A stretch of DNA of 64,000 nucleotides, taken from contig NZ_KQ948763.1 of the NCBI RefSeq assembly GCF_001514205.1, positions 1 through 64,000 of the forward strand, read 5' to 3'. This stretch comes from Streptomyces griseoruber. GTDB lineage: Bacteria; Actinomycetota; Actinomycetes; Streptomycetales; Streptomycetaceae. Positions 18,645 through 26,562 of this stretch are shown one piece after another; position 1 is the first letter of the stretch, and each line of letters opens with the position of its first letter. The notes beneath the pieces were generated by a model. That model did no database searches. It was not told the DNA's origin and worked only from the letters and a program-made list of their open reading frames with translations. The position numbers were made by a program, and so were the translations under genes.

Positions 18645-19403
18645 ATGCCCTACGACCCGTCAGCCTTTCCGCCCTTTGCCGTCACAGTGGACCTGGTCGT
18701 ACTGACCGTGCGCCGCCATGCCCTGTGCGCACTGGCGGTGCGCCGCGGAGAGGCTCCGTTCCAGGGCAGATGGGCGCTCCCGGGCGGCTTCGTGCGGGCC
18801 GACGAGGACCTCACCCAGGCGGCGGCGCGGGAGCTGGCGGAGGAGACCGGGCTGCTGGCCCACGACCCCGACGCCCCGGCCCAGGACAACGGCGCCCACC
18901 TGGAACAGCTCGCCACCTACGGCGACCCCGGCCGGGACCCCAGGATGCGTGTCGTCAGCGTCGCCCACCTGGCGCTCGCCCCCGACCTGCCCGCCCCGCG
19001 GGCCGGCGGCGACGCCAGCAACGCGCGCTGGGCGCCGGTCGAGGAGCTGCTGCAGCAGGGCGGTTACGGCCGCGACGGCGAACCCGTCGCGCCCCTCGCC
19101 TTCGATCACGCCCGCATCCTCGCGGACGGGGTGGAGCGCGCCCGCTCCAAGATCGAGTACTCCTCGCTGGCGACCGCGTTCTGCCCCACCGAGTTCACGG
19201 TCGGGGAGCTGCGCCGGGTCTACGAGGCGGTCTGGGGCGTGGCCCTCGATCCACGCAACTTCCACCGCAAGGTCACCGGCACCCCCGGCTTCCTGGTCCC
19301 CACCGGAGGCACCACCACACGCCAGGGCGGACGCCCCGCCCAGCTCTTCCGCGCCGGGGGCGCGACGCTGCTCAATCCGCCGATGCTGCGCCCCGAAGTG
19401 TGA
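18645..19403 (+). CDS. Nudix hydrolase with NrtR-type winged-helix domain
   Basis: This 252-residue protein starts at ATG 18645 (MPYDPSAFPPF). Residues 10-150 are a Nudix domain; the box is complete (GGFVRADED, then AAARELAEETGL), so hydrolysis of ADP-ribose or a related nucleotide is possible. Residues 165-245 (LATAFCPTEFTVGELRRVYEAVWG, RNFHRKVTG) form the winged helix seen in NrtR repressors, which control NAD metabolism and sense ADP-ribose. Classic NrtR regulators often have lost the catalytic box, so this one may be enzyme, regulator or both. No NAD genes are adjacent. Confidence 0.8.
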   Translation: MPYDPSAFPPFAVTVDLVVLTVRRHALCALAVRRGEAPFQGRWALPGGFVRADEDLTQAAARELAEETGLLAHDPDAPAQDNGAHLEQLATYGDPGRDPRMRVVSVAHLALAPDLPAPRAGGDASNARWAPVEELLQQGGYGRDGEPVAPLAFDHARILADGVERARSKIEYSSLATAFCPTEFTVGELRRVYEAVWGVALDPRNFHRKVTGTPGFLVPTGGTTTRQGGRPAQLFRAGGATLLNPPMLRPEV

Positions 19404-19546
19404 CGCCAAGCCACCGCAACTGCTCACCCGCCCACGGGAGTCGGTTCCAAGGCTGAGAAGCGGCGGGTCGCACGCGTCCACATGGCCCGCCCCGTCGGCC
19501 ATGCTGTGTCCGGAAAAACCGCATATGGCGCGCTATCTTGCTAAAG

Positions 19547-21658
19547 GTGATCCAGGCCTTCGGATTGACCAGTGACTCCCGCAAGGAGCTTCCAGCCGCC
19601 GTCGACGACGTCTCCTTCGAGGCAGGTGCGGGCCGCGTCACCGTGCTGCTCGGGGCGCCGGGCGCGGGAAAAAGCACGGCGCTCAGACTCATGCTCGAAC
19701 TCCAACAGGGCCGTGGTCTGACCTACTTCAGAGGTCGCCCCCTGCACCGCATCCCCCACCCCTCACGCGAGGTCGGGGTCCTGCTCGGAGACGTGCCGGG
19801 GCACCCGGCCCGTACCGTCCGCGGTCATCTGCGGATGCTCTGCGCGGCCGCCGGGGTTCCGGTCCGCCGCGCCGACGAAGTGCTGGAGGTGGTCGGACTG
19901 ATCAGCCTGCGGGACGAGCGCCTCGGCACCCTCTCCCGGGGCATGGACCGGCGGCTGGGGCTCGCCTGCGCCCTCCTCGCGGACCCGCACACTCTCGTGC
20001 TCGACGAACCGGCCGAGGGACTCTCCGGCCGCGAAGACCGTTGGCTGCACGGCATGGTGCGTGCGCACGCGGCCCACGGCGGCACGGTGCTGATGACCAC
20101 GGCCGACCCCAAGGAGGCCGTCCGCACGGCAGACCGGGTCGTCACCCTCGAACAGGGCAGACTCGTTGCCGACCAGGAGGTCGGCGACTTCGCCCGCACC
20201 CGCCTGCGCCCCCGCGTGGCCGTCCGCAGCCCGCATGCCGCCCGCCTGGCCGCCCTGCTCACCAAGGAAGCGCGCACCGGGCATCGCTCCGTCGAGGTCG
20301 TCCAGGAGGACGGCAACCGGCTCTGCGTGTACGGCAGTACATGCGCCGAGGTCGGCGAGGCGGCGTTCCGGCACGGCATTCTCGTCCACCAACTCGCCGA
20401 CGAGACCGGAGACATGGGCCCGGGCGCCGTTCCCGAGCCGCGTCCCTCCGGTTCAGGGGGTTCCGGTGTCGTACGGGCGGAGAGTGTCGTACGCGCGGGG
20501 AGTGGCCTAGGGGCGGAGAGCGGCGCAGAGACGGAGGACGGTGAACCGGAGGGTGCGTTGCCTTCCGATGACGCATCGGTGTTCGAGGCGATGCCGGCGC
20601 CCGCCGCCGACCCGGCCCCGGGCCCGGACCCGGGCGGCGCCACGGCTTCCGAAGTCGCCGGCAAGCCGGAGCTCCTGCCCCTGCCGCTGGCGGTCGCCGA
20701 GCAACTGACCTTCCCCGAGCCGGCCGCCGACCCCGACAGGGACGGTCCCCGGTCGCCGAAGAAGTCCGGCCGCACCCTGCGAGGCAGGCGCCGAGCCCGC
20801 TCCGCCTCCCGGACGTCACGCTTCGCCACCATGCCGGGGAACCTCGACTCCGTGTCGGCCCTGCCGCCCCCGATCTCCGTCCGCTCCGCCCCCAGCCCCC
20901 TGCGCCCCCTCCGCTACGAACTCCGCCGTGCCGCCGGAATCGGCACCGGCTTCCTGACCGGCGCTGCCGTGCTCCTCTCCTCGGCCGTCATCGCCGTACT
21001 CCTGGCGCGTGCGGGACACACGTCGCAGGCGCGGCTGCTCGCCGCGTGGCCCGTGGAGCTGCCGCTGCCGCCGGCGGCGCTCGGCGCGGGACTGCTCGGT
21101 GCGCTCGCCTTCGGGGACGAGTTCCGCCACCCCGCCCTGGCCGCGGACCGCGGCACCGTGCCCCGCAGGCTCGGGCTGCTCGGCGCCAAGCTTCTCGTCG
21201 CCGGGCTCACCGCGCTGATGCTGGCCTTCCTCACCGTGGGCTGCGACGCCGAAATGCTCTATCTCCTCTACGGCCGGGAGCTCGCGAGGGTTCCCGCGGA
21301 GTGGGCTTCGCTGAGCGCGAGTTGGCTCGCTCTCGTGGTCGGGTGCGCCTGGGCCGGCGTTCTCGCGGCCGGTGTCTTCCGGTCGACCACGGCCGGACTC
21401 GCGGCCGTGCTGGCCGTACCGGTCGCCGTGGTGCCCGTCGCGCAAAGGGCCGCCGAGCACGCATCCGTGCGGACCGCGGCCGGCTTCTCGTTGCGGTTGC
21501 GCGAGGTACTGCTCGTCCAGTGGCCCTTCGGTGGAGAGCGCTATCTGTTCGCCGCGCTGCGGGTGATCGCCCAACCCGTGGGCGGGGCAATGGCGTTGTC
21601 GCTGGCCGTACTGCTGGGCGGGTATGTGCTGGTGAACCTGCGGAGCAGAGTCCGCTGA
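19547..21658 (+). CDS. ABC transporter ATPase fused to a membrane domain
   Basis: This protein has about 703 residues from GTG 19547 (a TTG at 19538 would add three). Residues 1-215 are an ABC ATPase: Walker A GAPGAGKST, Walker B HTLVLDEPAEGLSG. The signature is degenerate, LSRGM instead of LSGGQ. Residues 290-440 are acidic, glycine and proline rich and probably disordered. Residues 465-703 hold about six hydrophobic helices, starting TGFLTGAAVLLSSAVIAVLL. One polypeptide thus joins ATPase and permease in the order opposite to common exporters. The substrate is unknown. It lies directly upstream of whiH; a developmental link is only suggested by position. Confidence 0.8.
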   Translation: MIQAFGLTSDSRKELPAAVDDVSFEAGAGRVTVLLGAPGAGKSTALRLMLELQQGRGLTYFRGRPLHRIPHPSREVGVLLGDVPGHPARTVRGHLRMLCAAAGVPVRRADEVLEVVGLISLRDERLGTLSRGMDRRLGLACALLADPHTLVLDEPAEGLSGREDRWLHGMVRAHAAHGGTVLMTTADPKEAVRTADRVVTLEQGRLVADQEVGDFARTRLRPRVAVRSPHAARLAALLTKEARTGHRSVEVVQEDGNRLCVYGSTCAEVGEAAFRHGILVHQLADETGDMGPGAVPEPRPSGSGGSGVVRAESVVRAGSGLGAESGAETEDGEPEGALPSDDASVFEAMPAPAADPAPGPDPGGATASEVAGKPELLPLPLAVAEQLTFPEPAADPDRDGPRSPKKSGRTLRGRRRARSASRTSRFATMPGNLDSVSALPPPISVRSAPSPLRPLRYELRRAAGIGTGFLTGAAVLLSSAVIAVLLARAGHTSQARLLAAWPVELPLPPAALGAGLLGALAFGDEFRHPALAADRGTVPRRLGLLGAKLLVAGLTALMLAFLTVGCDAEMLYLLYGRELARVPAEWASLSASWLALVVGCAWAGVLAAGVFRSTTAGLAAVLAVPVAVVPVAQRAAEHASVRTAAGFSLRLREVLLVQWPFGGERYLFAALRVIAQPVGGAMALSLAVLLGGYVLVNLRSRVR

Positions 21659-21697
21659 CGACTGTTGTGCACCCATCCTGTCCTGGCGTGTGCACAA

Positions 21698-21730
21698 CTA
21701 CCCGGAGAACGCCCGTTTCTTTCCGATAAG
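21698..21730 (+). promoter_or_regulatory. Candidate sigma-WhiG promoter of whiH
   Basis: CCGATAAG at 21723-21730 matches the -10 element of sigma-WhiG promoters (GCCGATAA). A weak -35 candidate (CTAC) lies about 20 bases upstream. whiH is an established sigma-WhiG target in S. coelicolor. The start codon is 92 bases downstream. Confidence 0.5.
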
Positions 21731-21821
21731 GCGTCAATTGCGACGGAGTGAGCGATCACCCTTTCGTGTGCTTTTCACCAAAGACCTCAAGGGAGTTGGA
21801 GGCGAAGCCGACAAAGGATCC

Positions 21822-22709
21822 GTGAGTACCCTTGCGCACACCATGATGACCGCCGCCCGCTCCGCCGACTCCGGTCTGGCCGGCCCGGGCGAACTCGACC
21901 GCTACCCCTACGCCGACGCTCCTGTGGCCGACCGTGTGGGAACCCCCGTCTGGGAGGGCGCGGACCCCGAGCTGGGCCGCGTGGGCCGGCGCACCGCGGG
22001 CAGCCGCGGACGCGGGCTGCACGGCCAACTCGTCCAGCAGCTGGGCCAGATGATCGTCTCGGGTGACCTCGGCGCAGACCGTCCGCTGGTGCCCGAGGAG
22101 ATCGGCCAGCGCTTCGAGGTGTCCCGAACCGTCGTCCGTGAGTCGCTGCGCGTGCTGGAGGCCAAGGGCCTGGTCAGCGCCCGGCCGAACGTCGGCACGC
22201 GCGTGCGTCCCGTCAGCGACTGGAACCTGCTCGACCCGGACATCATCGAATGGCGGGCCTTCGGACCGCAGCGTGACGACCAGCGGCGCGAGCTGAGCGA
22301 GCTGCGCTGGACGATCGAGCCGCTCGCCGCCCGTCTCGCCGCGGGGCACGGGCGGGACGACGTCCAGCAGCGACTGGGCGACATGGTCGAGATCATGGGA
22401 CACGCCATGGGCCAGGGCGACGCGCTCACGTACTCCCGGGCCGACACCGAGTTCCACTCGTTGCTCATCCAGGTCGCCGGCAACCGCATGCTGGAGCACC
22501 TCTCGGGGATCGTCTCGGCCGCCCTGCAGGTGTCCGGAGGTCCGGTCACGGGCTGCGACCGGCCGACCGAGGCGTCCCTCGCGCACCACGCCAGGATCGT
22601 CGACGCCCTGGCCGCGGCCGACGGCGGTGCGGCCGAGGCGGCCATGCGGCAGCTGCTCACCGTGCACCCCGAGGTGGAGCGCGTCGTGCCGGCGCCGCGC
22701 GAGCACTGA
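21822..22709 (+). CDS. whiH: WhiH, GntR/FadR-family sporulation regulator
   Basis: This 295-residue regulator starts at GTG 21822 (VSTLAHTMM), with AAAGGA seven bases upstream; the length equals that remembered for S. coelicolor WhiH. The N-terminal winged helix covers about residues 70-135 (LHGQLVQQLGQMIVSGDLG, IGQRFEVSRTVVRESLRVLEAKGL). An FCD ligand-binding domain follows (LSELRWTIEPLAARLAAGH, DTEFHSLLIQVAGNRML). In Streptomyces it acts in aerial hyphae before sporulation septation and represses its own gene. The effector is unknown. Its place directly before hrdB is the conserved one. Confidence 0.93.
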   Translation: MSTLAHTMMTAARSADSGLAGPGELDRYPYADAPVADRVGTPVWEGADPELGRVGRRTAGSRGRGLHGQLVQQLGQMIVSGDLGADRPLVPEEIGQRFEVSRTVVRESLRVLEAKGLVSARPNVGTRVRPVSDWNLLDPDIIEWRAFGPQRDDQRRELSELRWTIEPLAARLAAGHGRDDVQQRLGDMVEIMGHAMGQGDALTYSRADTEFHSLLIQVAGNRMLEHLSGIVSAALQVSGGPVTGCDRPTEASLAHHARIVDALAAADGGAAEAAMRQLLTVHPEVERVVPAPREH

Positions 22710-22788
22710 CGGCCCGCCGCGGGAAGCGCGACCGGGGATGTCGTTCCCCCTTTCCGCCCTCCTCGGCCGGCTCCCCGCCCTCGGTGAT

Positions 22789-22827
22789 CGGACCCCGCAG
22801 AACCCCGCTCAGGGGCCGCGGGGTCCG
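22789..22827 (+). terminator. whiH terminator
   Basis: A 10-bp stem, CGGACCCCGC with GCGGGGTCCG, and an inner CCCC/GGGG stem lie 80 bases after the whiH stop. Confidence 0.7.
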
Positions 22828-22951
22828 ACGGTGTGACACGGACCGGGGTGGATCGCGGCAACCTGGGTACGTACTACGGGTGACCACCTCTGCCCGTGTC
22901 TGGCCGCTTTTGAGCGCTTACGCGGTGTGACTCGGGCCACGAAGATTGGGC

Positions 22952-22980
22952 GTAACGCTTGTGGAAACAACGCGATGACC
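22952..22980 (+). promoter_or_regulatory. Candidate hrdB promoter
   Basis: GTAACGC, a 16-base spacer and ATGACC form an ECF-type -35/-10 pair about 165 bases upstream of the hrdB start. The main hrdB promoter of Streptomyces is known to use the ECF-like factor ShbA. Assigning it to these bases is inference from motif spacing. Confidence 0.45.
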
Positions 22981-23143
22981 TAAGAGGTGACAGCCGAGGA
23001 GGGAATACGGACGCCGTTCAAGGCGCTGTGCATCTTCCCGGCCCCCCGCCCGCACCGTCGGTCCACCCCCAAGGCCGGTGGTCGGCTCCTGTCCGCCGTG
23101 GACGGGGCCGGAAGCCGTTTTCCAACGTTCCGAGAGGTTGTTC

Positions 23144-24691
23144 GTGTCGGCCAGCACATCCCGTACGCTCCCGCCGGAGATCGCCGAGTCCGTCTCTGTC
23201 ATGGCGCTCATTGAGCGGGGAAAGGCTGAGGGGCAGATCGCCGGCGACGATGTGCGTCGGGCCTTCGAAGCTGACCAGATTCCGGCCACTCAGTGGAAGA
23301 ACGTACTGCGCAGCCTCAACCAGATCCTCGAGGAAGAGGGTGTGACGCTGATGGTCAGTGCCGCGGAGCCCAAGCGCACACGAAAGAGCGTCGCAGCGAA
23401 GAGTCCGGCCAAGCGCACCGCCACCAAGACGGTCGCGGCGAAGACGGTGACCACGAGGAAGGCCACCGCCACCACGGCTGCCCCGGCCGCACCCGCTGTG
23501 GACGACCCGGCAGAGGAAGCCGCCCCCGCCAAGAAGGCGGCTGCCAAGAAGGCCGTGCCCGCCAAGAAGGCGGCGGCCGTGAAGAAGACCGTGGCCACCA
23601 AGAAGACGGCGGCCGCGAAGAAGACCACCGCCAAGAAGGACGACGCCGAGCTCATCGAGGACGAGGTCCTCGAGGACGCCCCCAAGGGCGGCGACGAGCC
23701 CGAGGGCGCCGAGAGCGCCGGCTTCGTGCTCTCCGACGAGGACGAGGACGACGCGCCCGCCCAGCAGGTCGCGGCCGCCGGTGCCACCGCAGACCCGGTC
23801 AAGGACTACCTCAAGCAGATCGGCAAGGTCCCGCTGCTCAACGCCGAGCAGGAGGTCGAGCTCGCCAAGCGCATCGAGGCCGGTCTGTTCGCCGAGGACA
23901 AGCTGGCCAACGCCGACAAGCTGGCCCCGAAGCTCAAGCGCGAGCTGGAGATCATCGCCGAGGACGGCCGCCGCGCCAAGAACCACCTCCTGGAGGCCAA
24001 CCTCCGCCTCGTGGTCTCCCTGGCCAAGCGCTACACCGGCCGCGGCATGCTCTTCCTGGACCTCATCCAGGAGGGCAACCTCGGTCTGATCCGCGCGGTC
24101 GAGAAGTTCGACTACACCAAGGGCTACAAGTTCTCCACGTACGCCACCTGGTGGATCCGTCAGGCGATCACCCGCGCCATGGCCGACCAGGCCCGCACCA
24201 TCCGTATCCCGGTGCACATGGTCGAGGTCATCAACAAGCTCGCGCGCGTGCAGCGCCAGATGCTCCAGGACCTGGGCCGCGAGCCCACCCCGGAGGAGCT
24301 GGCCAAGGAACTCGACATGACCCCGGAGAAGGTCATCGAGGTCCAGAAGTACGGCCGCGAGCCCATCTCGCTGCACACCCCGCTCGGTGAGGACGGTGAC
24401 AGCGAGTTCGGTGACCTCATCGAGGACTCCGAGGCCGTCGTCCCGGCCGACGCCGTCAGCTTCACGCTCCTCCAGGAGCAGCTGCACTCGGTCCTCGACA
24501 CCCTGTCCGAGCGCGAGGCGGGCGTCGTCTCGATGCGCTTCGGTCTCACCGACGGTCAGCCGAAGACCCTCGACGAGATCGGCAAGGTGTACGGCGTGAC
24601 GCGCGAGCGCATCCGCCAGATCGAGTCCAAGACCATGTCGAAGCTGCGCCACCCGTCGCGCTCGCAGGTCCTGCGCGACTACCTCGACTAG
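23144..24691 (+). CDS. hrdB: HrdB, principal RNA polymerase sigma factor
   Basis: This 515-residue sigma-70 group 1 protein directs RNA polymerase to housekeeping promoters. The start is GTG 23144 ([19 protein letters not shown]), with GAGAGG at a good distance. Residues 75-165 are a lysine-alanine rich tract with repeated KKAAAKK-like units, followed by an acidic stretch ([11 protein letters not shown]). Region 1.2 begins at [16 protein letters not shown], region 2 at about 305 ([20 protein letters not shown], then [11 protein letters not shown]), and region 4 near 474 ([19 protein letters not shown]). The C terminus [10 protein letters not shown] is typical. It is transcribed from its own region after the whiH terminator. 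Confidence 0.98.
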   Translation: MSASTSRTLPPEIAESVSVMALIERGKAEGQIAGDDVRRAFEADQIPATQWKNVLRSLNQILEEEGVTLMVSAAEPKRTRKSVAAKSPAKRTATKTVAAKTVTTRKATATTAAPAAPAVDDPAEEAAPAKKAAAKKAVPAKKAAAVKKTVATKKTAAAKKTTAKKDDAELIEDEVLEDAPKGGDEPEGAESAGFVLSDEDEDDAPAQQVAAAGATADPVKDYLKQIGKVPLLNAEQEVELAKRIEAGLFAEDKLANADKLAPKLKRELEIIAEDGRRAKNHLLEANLRLVVSLAKRYTGRGMLFLDLIQEGNLGLIRAVEKFDYTKGYKFSTYATWWIRQAITRAMADQARTIRIPVHMVEVINKLARVQRQMLQDLGREPTPEELAKELDMTPEKVIEVQKYGREPISLHTPLGEDGDSEFGDLIEDSEAVVPADAVSFTLLQEQLHSVLDTLSEREAGVVSMRFGLTDGQPKTLDEIGKVYGVTRERIRQIESKTMSKLRHPSRSQVLRDYLD

Positions 24692-24735
24692 ACCGGATCG
24701 GTCGCACGACCCAGCTCGTGTCCGTCCGGCGCCCG

Positions 24736-24766
24736 AGGCCCGGTCTCCCCTCGGGGAGCCGGGCCT
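24736..24766 (+). terminator. hrdB terminator
   Basis: AGGCCCGG and CCGGGCCT close a stem that continues as CTCCCC/GGGGAG with one bulge, 45 bases after the hrdB stop, followed by TTC. Confidence 0.8.
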
Positions 24767-24867
24767 TCGACATGAGCGGGGGCCTTCGGCGTGGGCGCGC
24801 GGTCGCGAGGTGTCGCGCACTGGATCACTCTGGGTGTTCATCGATCACTTCGGAGTGAGGAGTGTGC

Positions 24868-25722
24868 ATGCGTCGTCGCTTTGTCCGGGCACTGGCCCGG
24901 CCATTGGCACTGGCGGCCACCGCGGTGGCCATACCGCTGCTGTCCGCCGCCCCCGCGGCCTCCGACGTCGTCCTGGGCGGATACCCCGTCGAAGCCGCCC
25001 AGAACCCGTGGACGGTCGCGCTGTCCAGCCGTGACCGGTTCGGACGCATGAGGTCGGGACAGTTCTGCGGCGGTGTCGTGGTGGACCCCACGACGGTGCT
25101 CACGGCGGCCCACTGCATGGCCGAGGACGTCCTGGGGGCGCCGCCGGACCGGGCCCGCGATCTGAAGGTCATCACGGGCCGTACGGATCTCTACACGGAC
25201 GAGGGGCGGGAGATCGCCGTCCGGGAGACCTGGGTCAACCCGGCCTACGACAGCGGCACCAACGCCGGCGACTTCGCCGTGCTCACCCTCGCCGAGCCCC
25301 TGCCCAGGACTTCGGCCATCGGTCTGGCCGGACCGGGCGACGCGGCGTACCGGCCCGGGACGGAGGCCGTGATCACCGGCTGGGGCGACACGACGGGGTT
25401 CGGCGCGTATCCGCGCCGGCTGCGGGCCGCCCATGTCCATGTGCTGGCCGACGCGCTCTGTGAGCGGGCGTACCCGGGCTCGGCCGACGGCAAGTACCTC
25501 TCGGCGAGCATGGTGTGCGCCGGGGACGAGCGTGGCGGGCGGGACGCCTGCCAGGGGGACAGCGGCGGGCCGCTGATCGCACAGGGCCGACTGATCGGGC
25601 TCGTGTCGTGGGGCAGCGGCTGCGGGAGGCCGGAGAGTCCGGGGGTCTACACCCGCGTCTCCGAGATCGTCCGGACGCTGGGCCGGGGCAGGACCCCGCA
25701 AGGGGCCGGAAAGACCCCCTGA
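24868..25722 (+). CDS. Secreted trypsin-like serine protease
   Basis: This 284-residue S1-family protease starts at ATG 24868, preceded by GAGGAG. A signal peptide is clear: RRRFVRALARP, then a hydrophobic core and SAAPAAS before the mature start VVLGGYPVEAAQNPW. The catalytic triad is visible: His in LTAAHCM, Asp in NAGDFAVLTLAEPL, Ser in CQGDSGGPL. The Asp six residues before the active Ser (RDACQGDSGG) supports trypsin-like specificity for Arg and Lys. Six cysteines allow disulfides. It is exported to the medium or wall and is monocistronic, ending at a strong hairpin. Confidence 0.92.
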   Translation: MRRRFVRALARPLALAATAVAIPLLSAAPAASDVVLGGYPVEAAQNPWTVALSSRDRFGRMRSGQFCGGVVVDPTTVLTAAHCMAEDVLGAPPDRARDLKVITGRTDLYTDEGREIAVRETWVNPAYDSGTNAGDFAVLTLAEPLPRTSAIGLAGPGDAAYRPGTEAVITGWGDTTGFGAYPRRLRAAHVHVLADALCERAYPGSADGKYLSASMVCAGDERGGRDACQGDSGGPLIAQGRLIGLVSWGSGCGRPESPGVYTRVSEIVRTLGRGRTPQGAGKTP

Positions 25723-25806
25723 CGACGCCTGTGTCGGTTCTCCTGGCCTCCGTGGGCGGCGCGGCGCCGCCCGGGAAGCCCGTCGGCGGACCAGGAAGCC
25801 ATGAGA

Positions 25807-25844
25807 GCGGGCGGCGGCCCCTGTTTCCAGGGACCGCCGCCCGC
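25807..25844. terminator. Bidirectional terminator between the protease and the small zinc protein
   Basis: GCGGGCGGCGG pairs with CCGCCGCCCGC, and CCCTG/CAGGG continues the stem. It sits between converging genes. Confidence 0.8.
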
Positions 25845-25887
25845 CTGCCGGCCTGTGCCGATGGTGGCTCGTCGTGGACGCGTCGGA

Positions 25888-26118
25888 TCAGCGCTCTTCT
25901 TCGGAGGCGGATGCGGGAACGGTCGTCAGCCGCTCCGTCTCGTCCTGTATTTCAGCGGCGATCTTCTTGAGTTCCGGCTCGAACTTGCGGCCGTGGTGGG
26001 CGCAGAAGAGCAGTTCTCCGCCGCTGAGCAGGACCACGCGCACGTACGCCTGGGCGCCGCAGCGGTCGCAGCGGTCAGCGGCCGTCAGCGGGCTCGCGGG
26101 GGTCAGAACAGTAGTCAC
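25888..26118 (-). CDS. Small zinc-binding protein (DUF7455-like)
   Basis: This 76-residue protein starts at GTG 26118 with AGAGG upstream. It has a likely zinc site: CDRCGAQAYVRVV with a CxxC, then LLFCAHHGRKFEP with Cys and two His. The C-terminal half is charged and helical (LKKIAAEIQDETERL). It is convergent with the protease and divergent from parE, the position it usually has in Streptomyces. The family name is from memory; no activity is known. Confidence 0.75.
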   Translation of the reverse strand: MTTVLTPASPLTAADRCDRCGAQAYVRVVLLSGGELLFCAHHGRKFEPELKKIAAEIQDETERLTTVPASASEEER

Positions 26119-26562
26119 GTCGCCTCTTCTCTAGCTCGACGAGCTGTCGTACCAGGGTCAACATCCAACCAGCCCCAAAACGTTCCCGCTCGTGGCTTCT
26201 CCTCGAAAAAAATCTTCGAGGCGGCCGTCTGCTGCCGGTTTGGCGGCGAATGTGCCGTATTGCGTCTCGGTGGTGCTTACGGTTTCGCGCTGTCGGTCAT
26301 GGTCTCGATCCTCCCCGGCTGGATTGCCGGTTTGTTCATGAGGACGTGCCCGGAGCCTAAATGGTTCATGCCTCGAAGGGAACGTGATATGTACTTCACT
26401 CCAACGAGGGATCGAACACGCATACGACCCTGGACTAGTCTGAGTTCAGACGAGGGTGGCGTGACAACGGCTCTACCAGGCCTCGGTACCCTCTTGGCGG
26501 CGAACGAAGCCGTGCCCTTACCCAGAAGGGCCCCACCTGAAATTCAGCGAGGAGCGAACCGC
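26119..26562. other. Upstream region of parE
   Basis: This 444-base gap is less GC-rich than the flanking genes. It contains CCTCGAA/TTCGAGG (26201-26221, hairpin near the start of the small zinc gene) and a perfect palindrome GTCTGA-GT-TCAGAC (26438-26451) about 110 bases before the parE start. It must hold the parE promoter, but I cannot fix the -35 and -10 elements with confidence. Confidence 0.5.

Noticed and set aside
23400..23640. Short repeated AAGAAG-type sequence as a possible mobile or satellite repeat
   Set aside because: It encodes the Lys/Ala-rich tract normal for HrdB proteins.
23018..24841. 607-codon minus-strand frame over hrdB
   Set aside because: It is antisense to the invariant sigma-factor gene; leucine/glycine repeats come from the Lys/Ala tract read backwards.
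25801..26562. In-frame upstream extension of parE by 254 codons
   Set aside because: It crosses a terminator and the small zinc-protein gene and lacks coding bias; GTG 26563 has a proper ribosome site.
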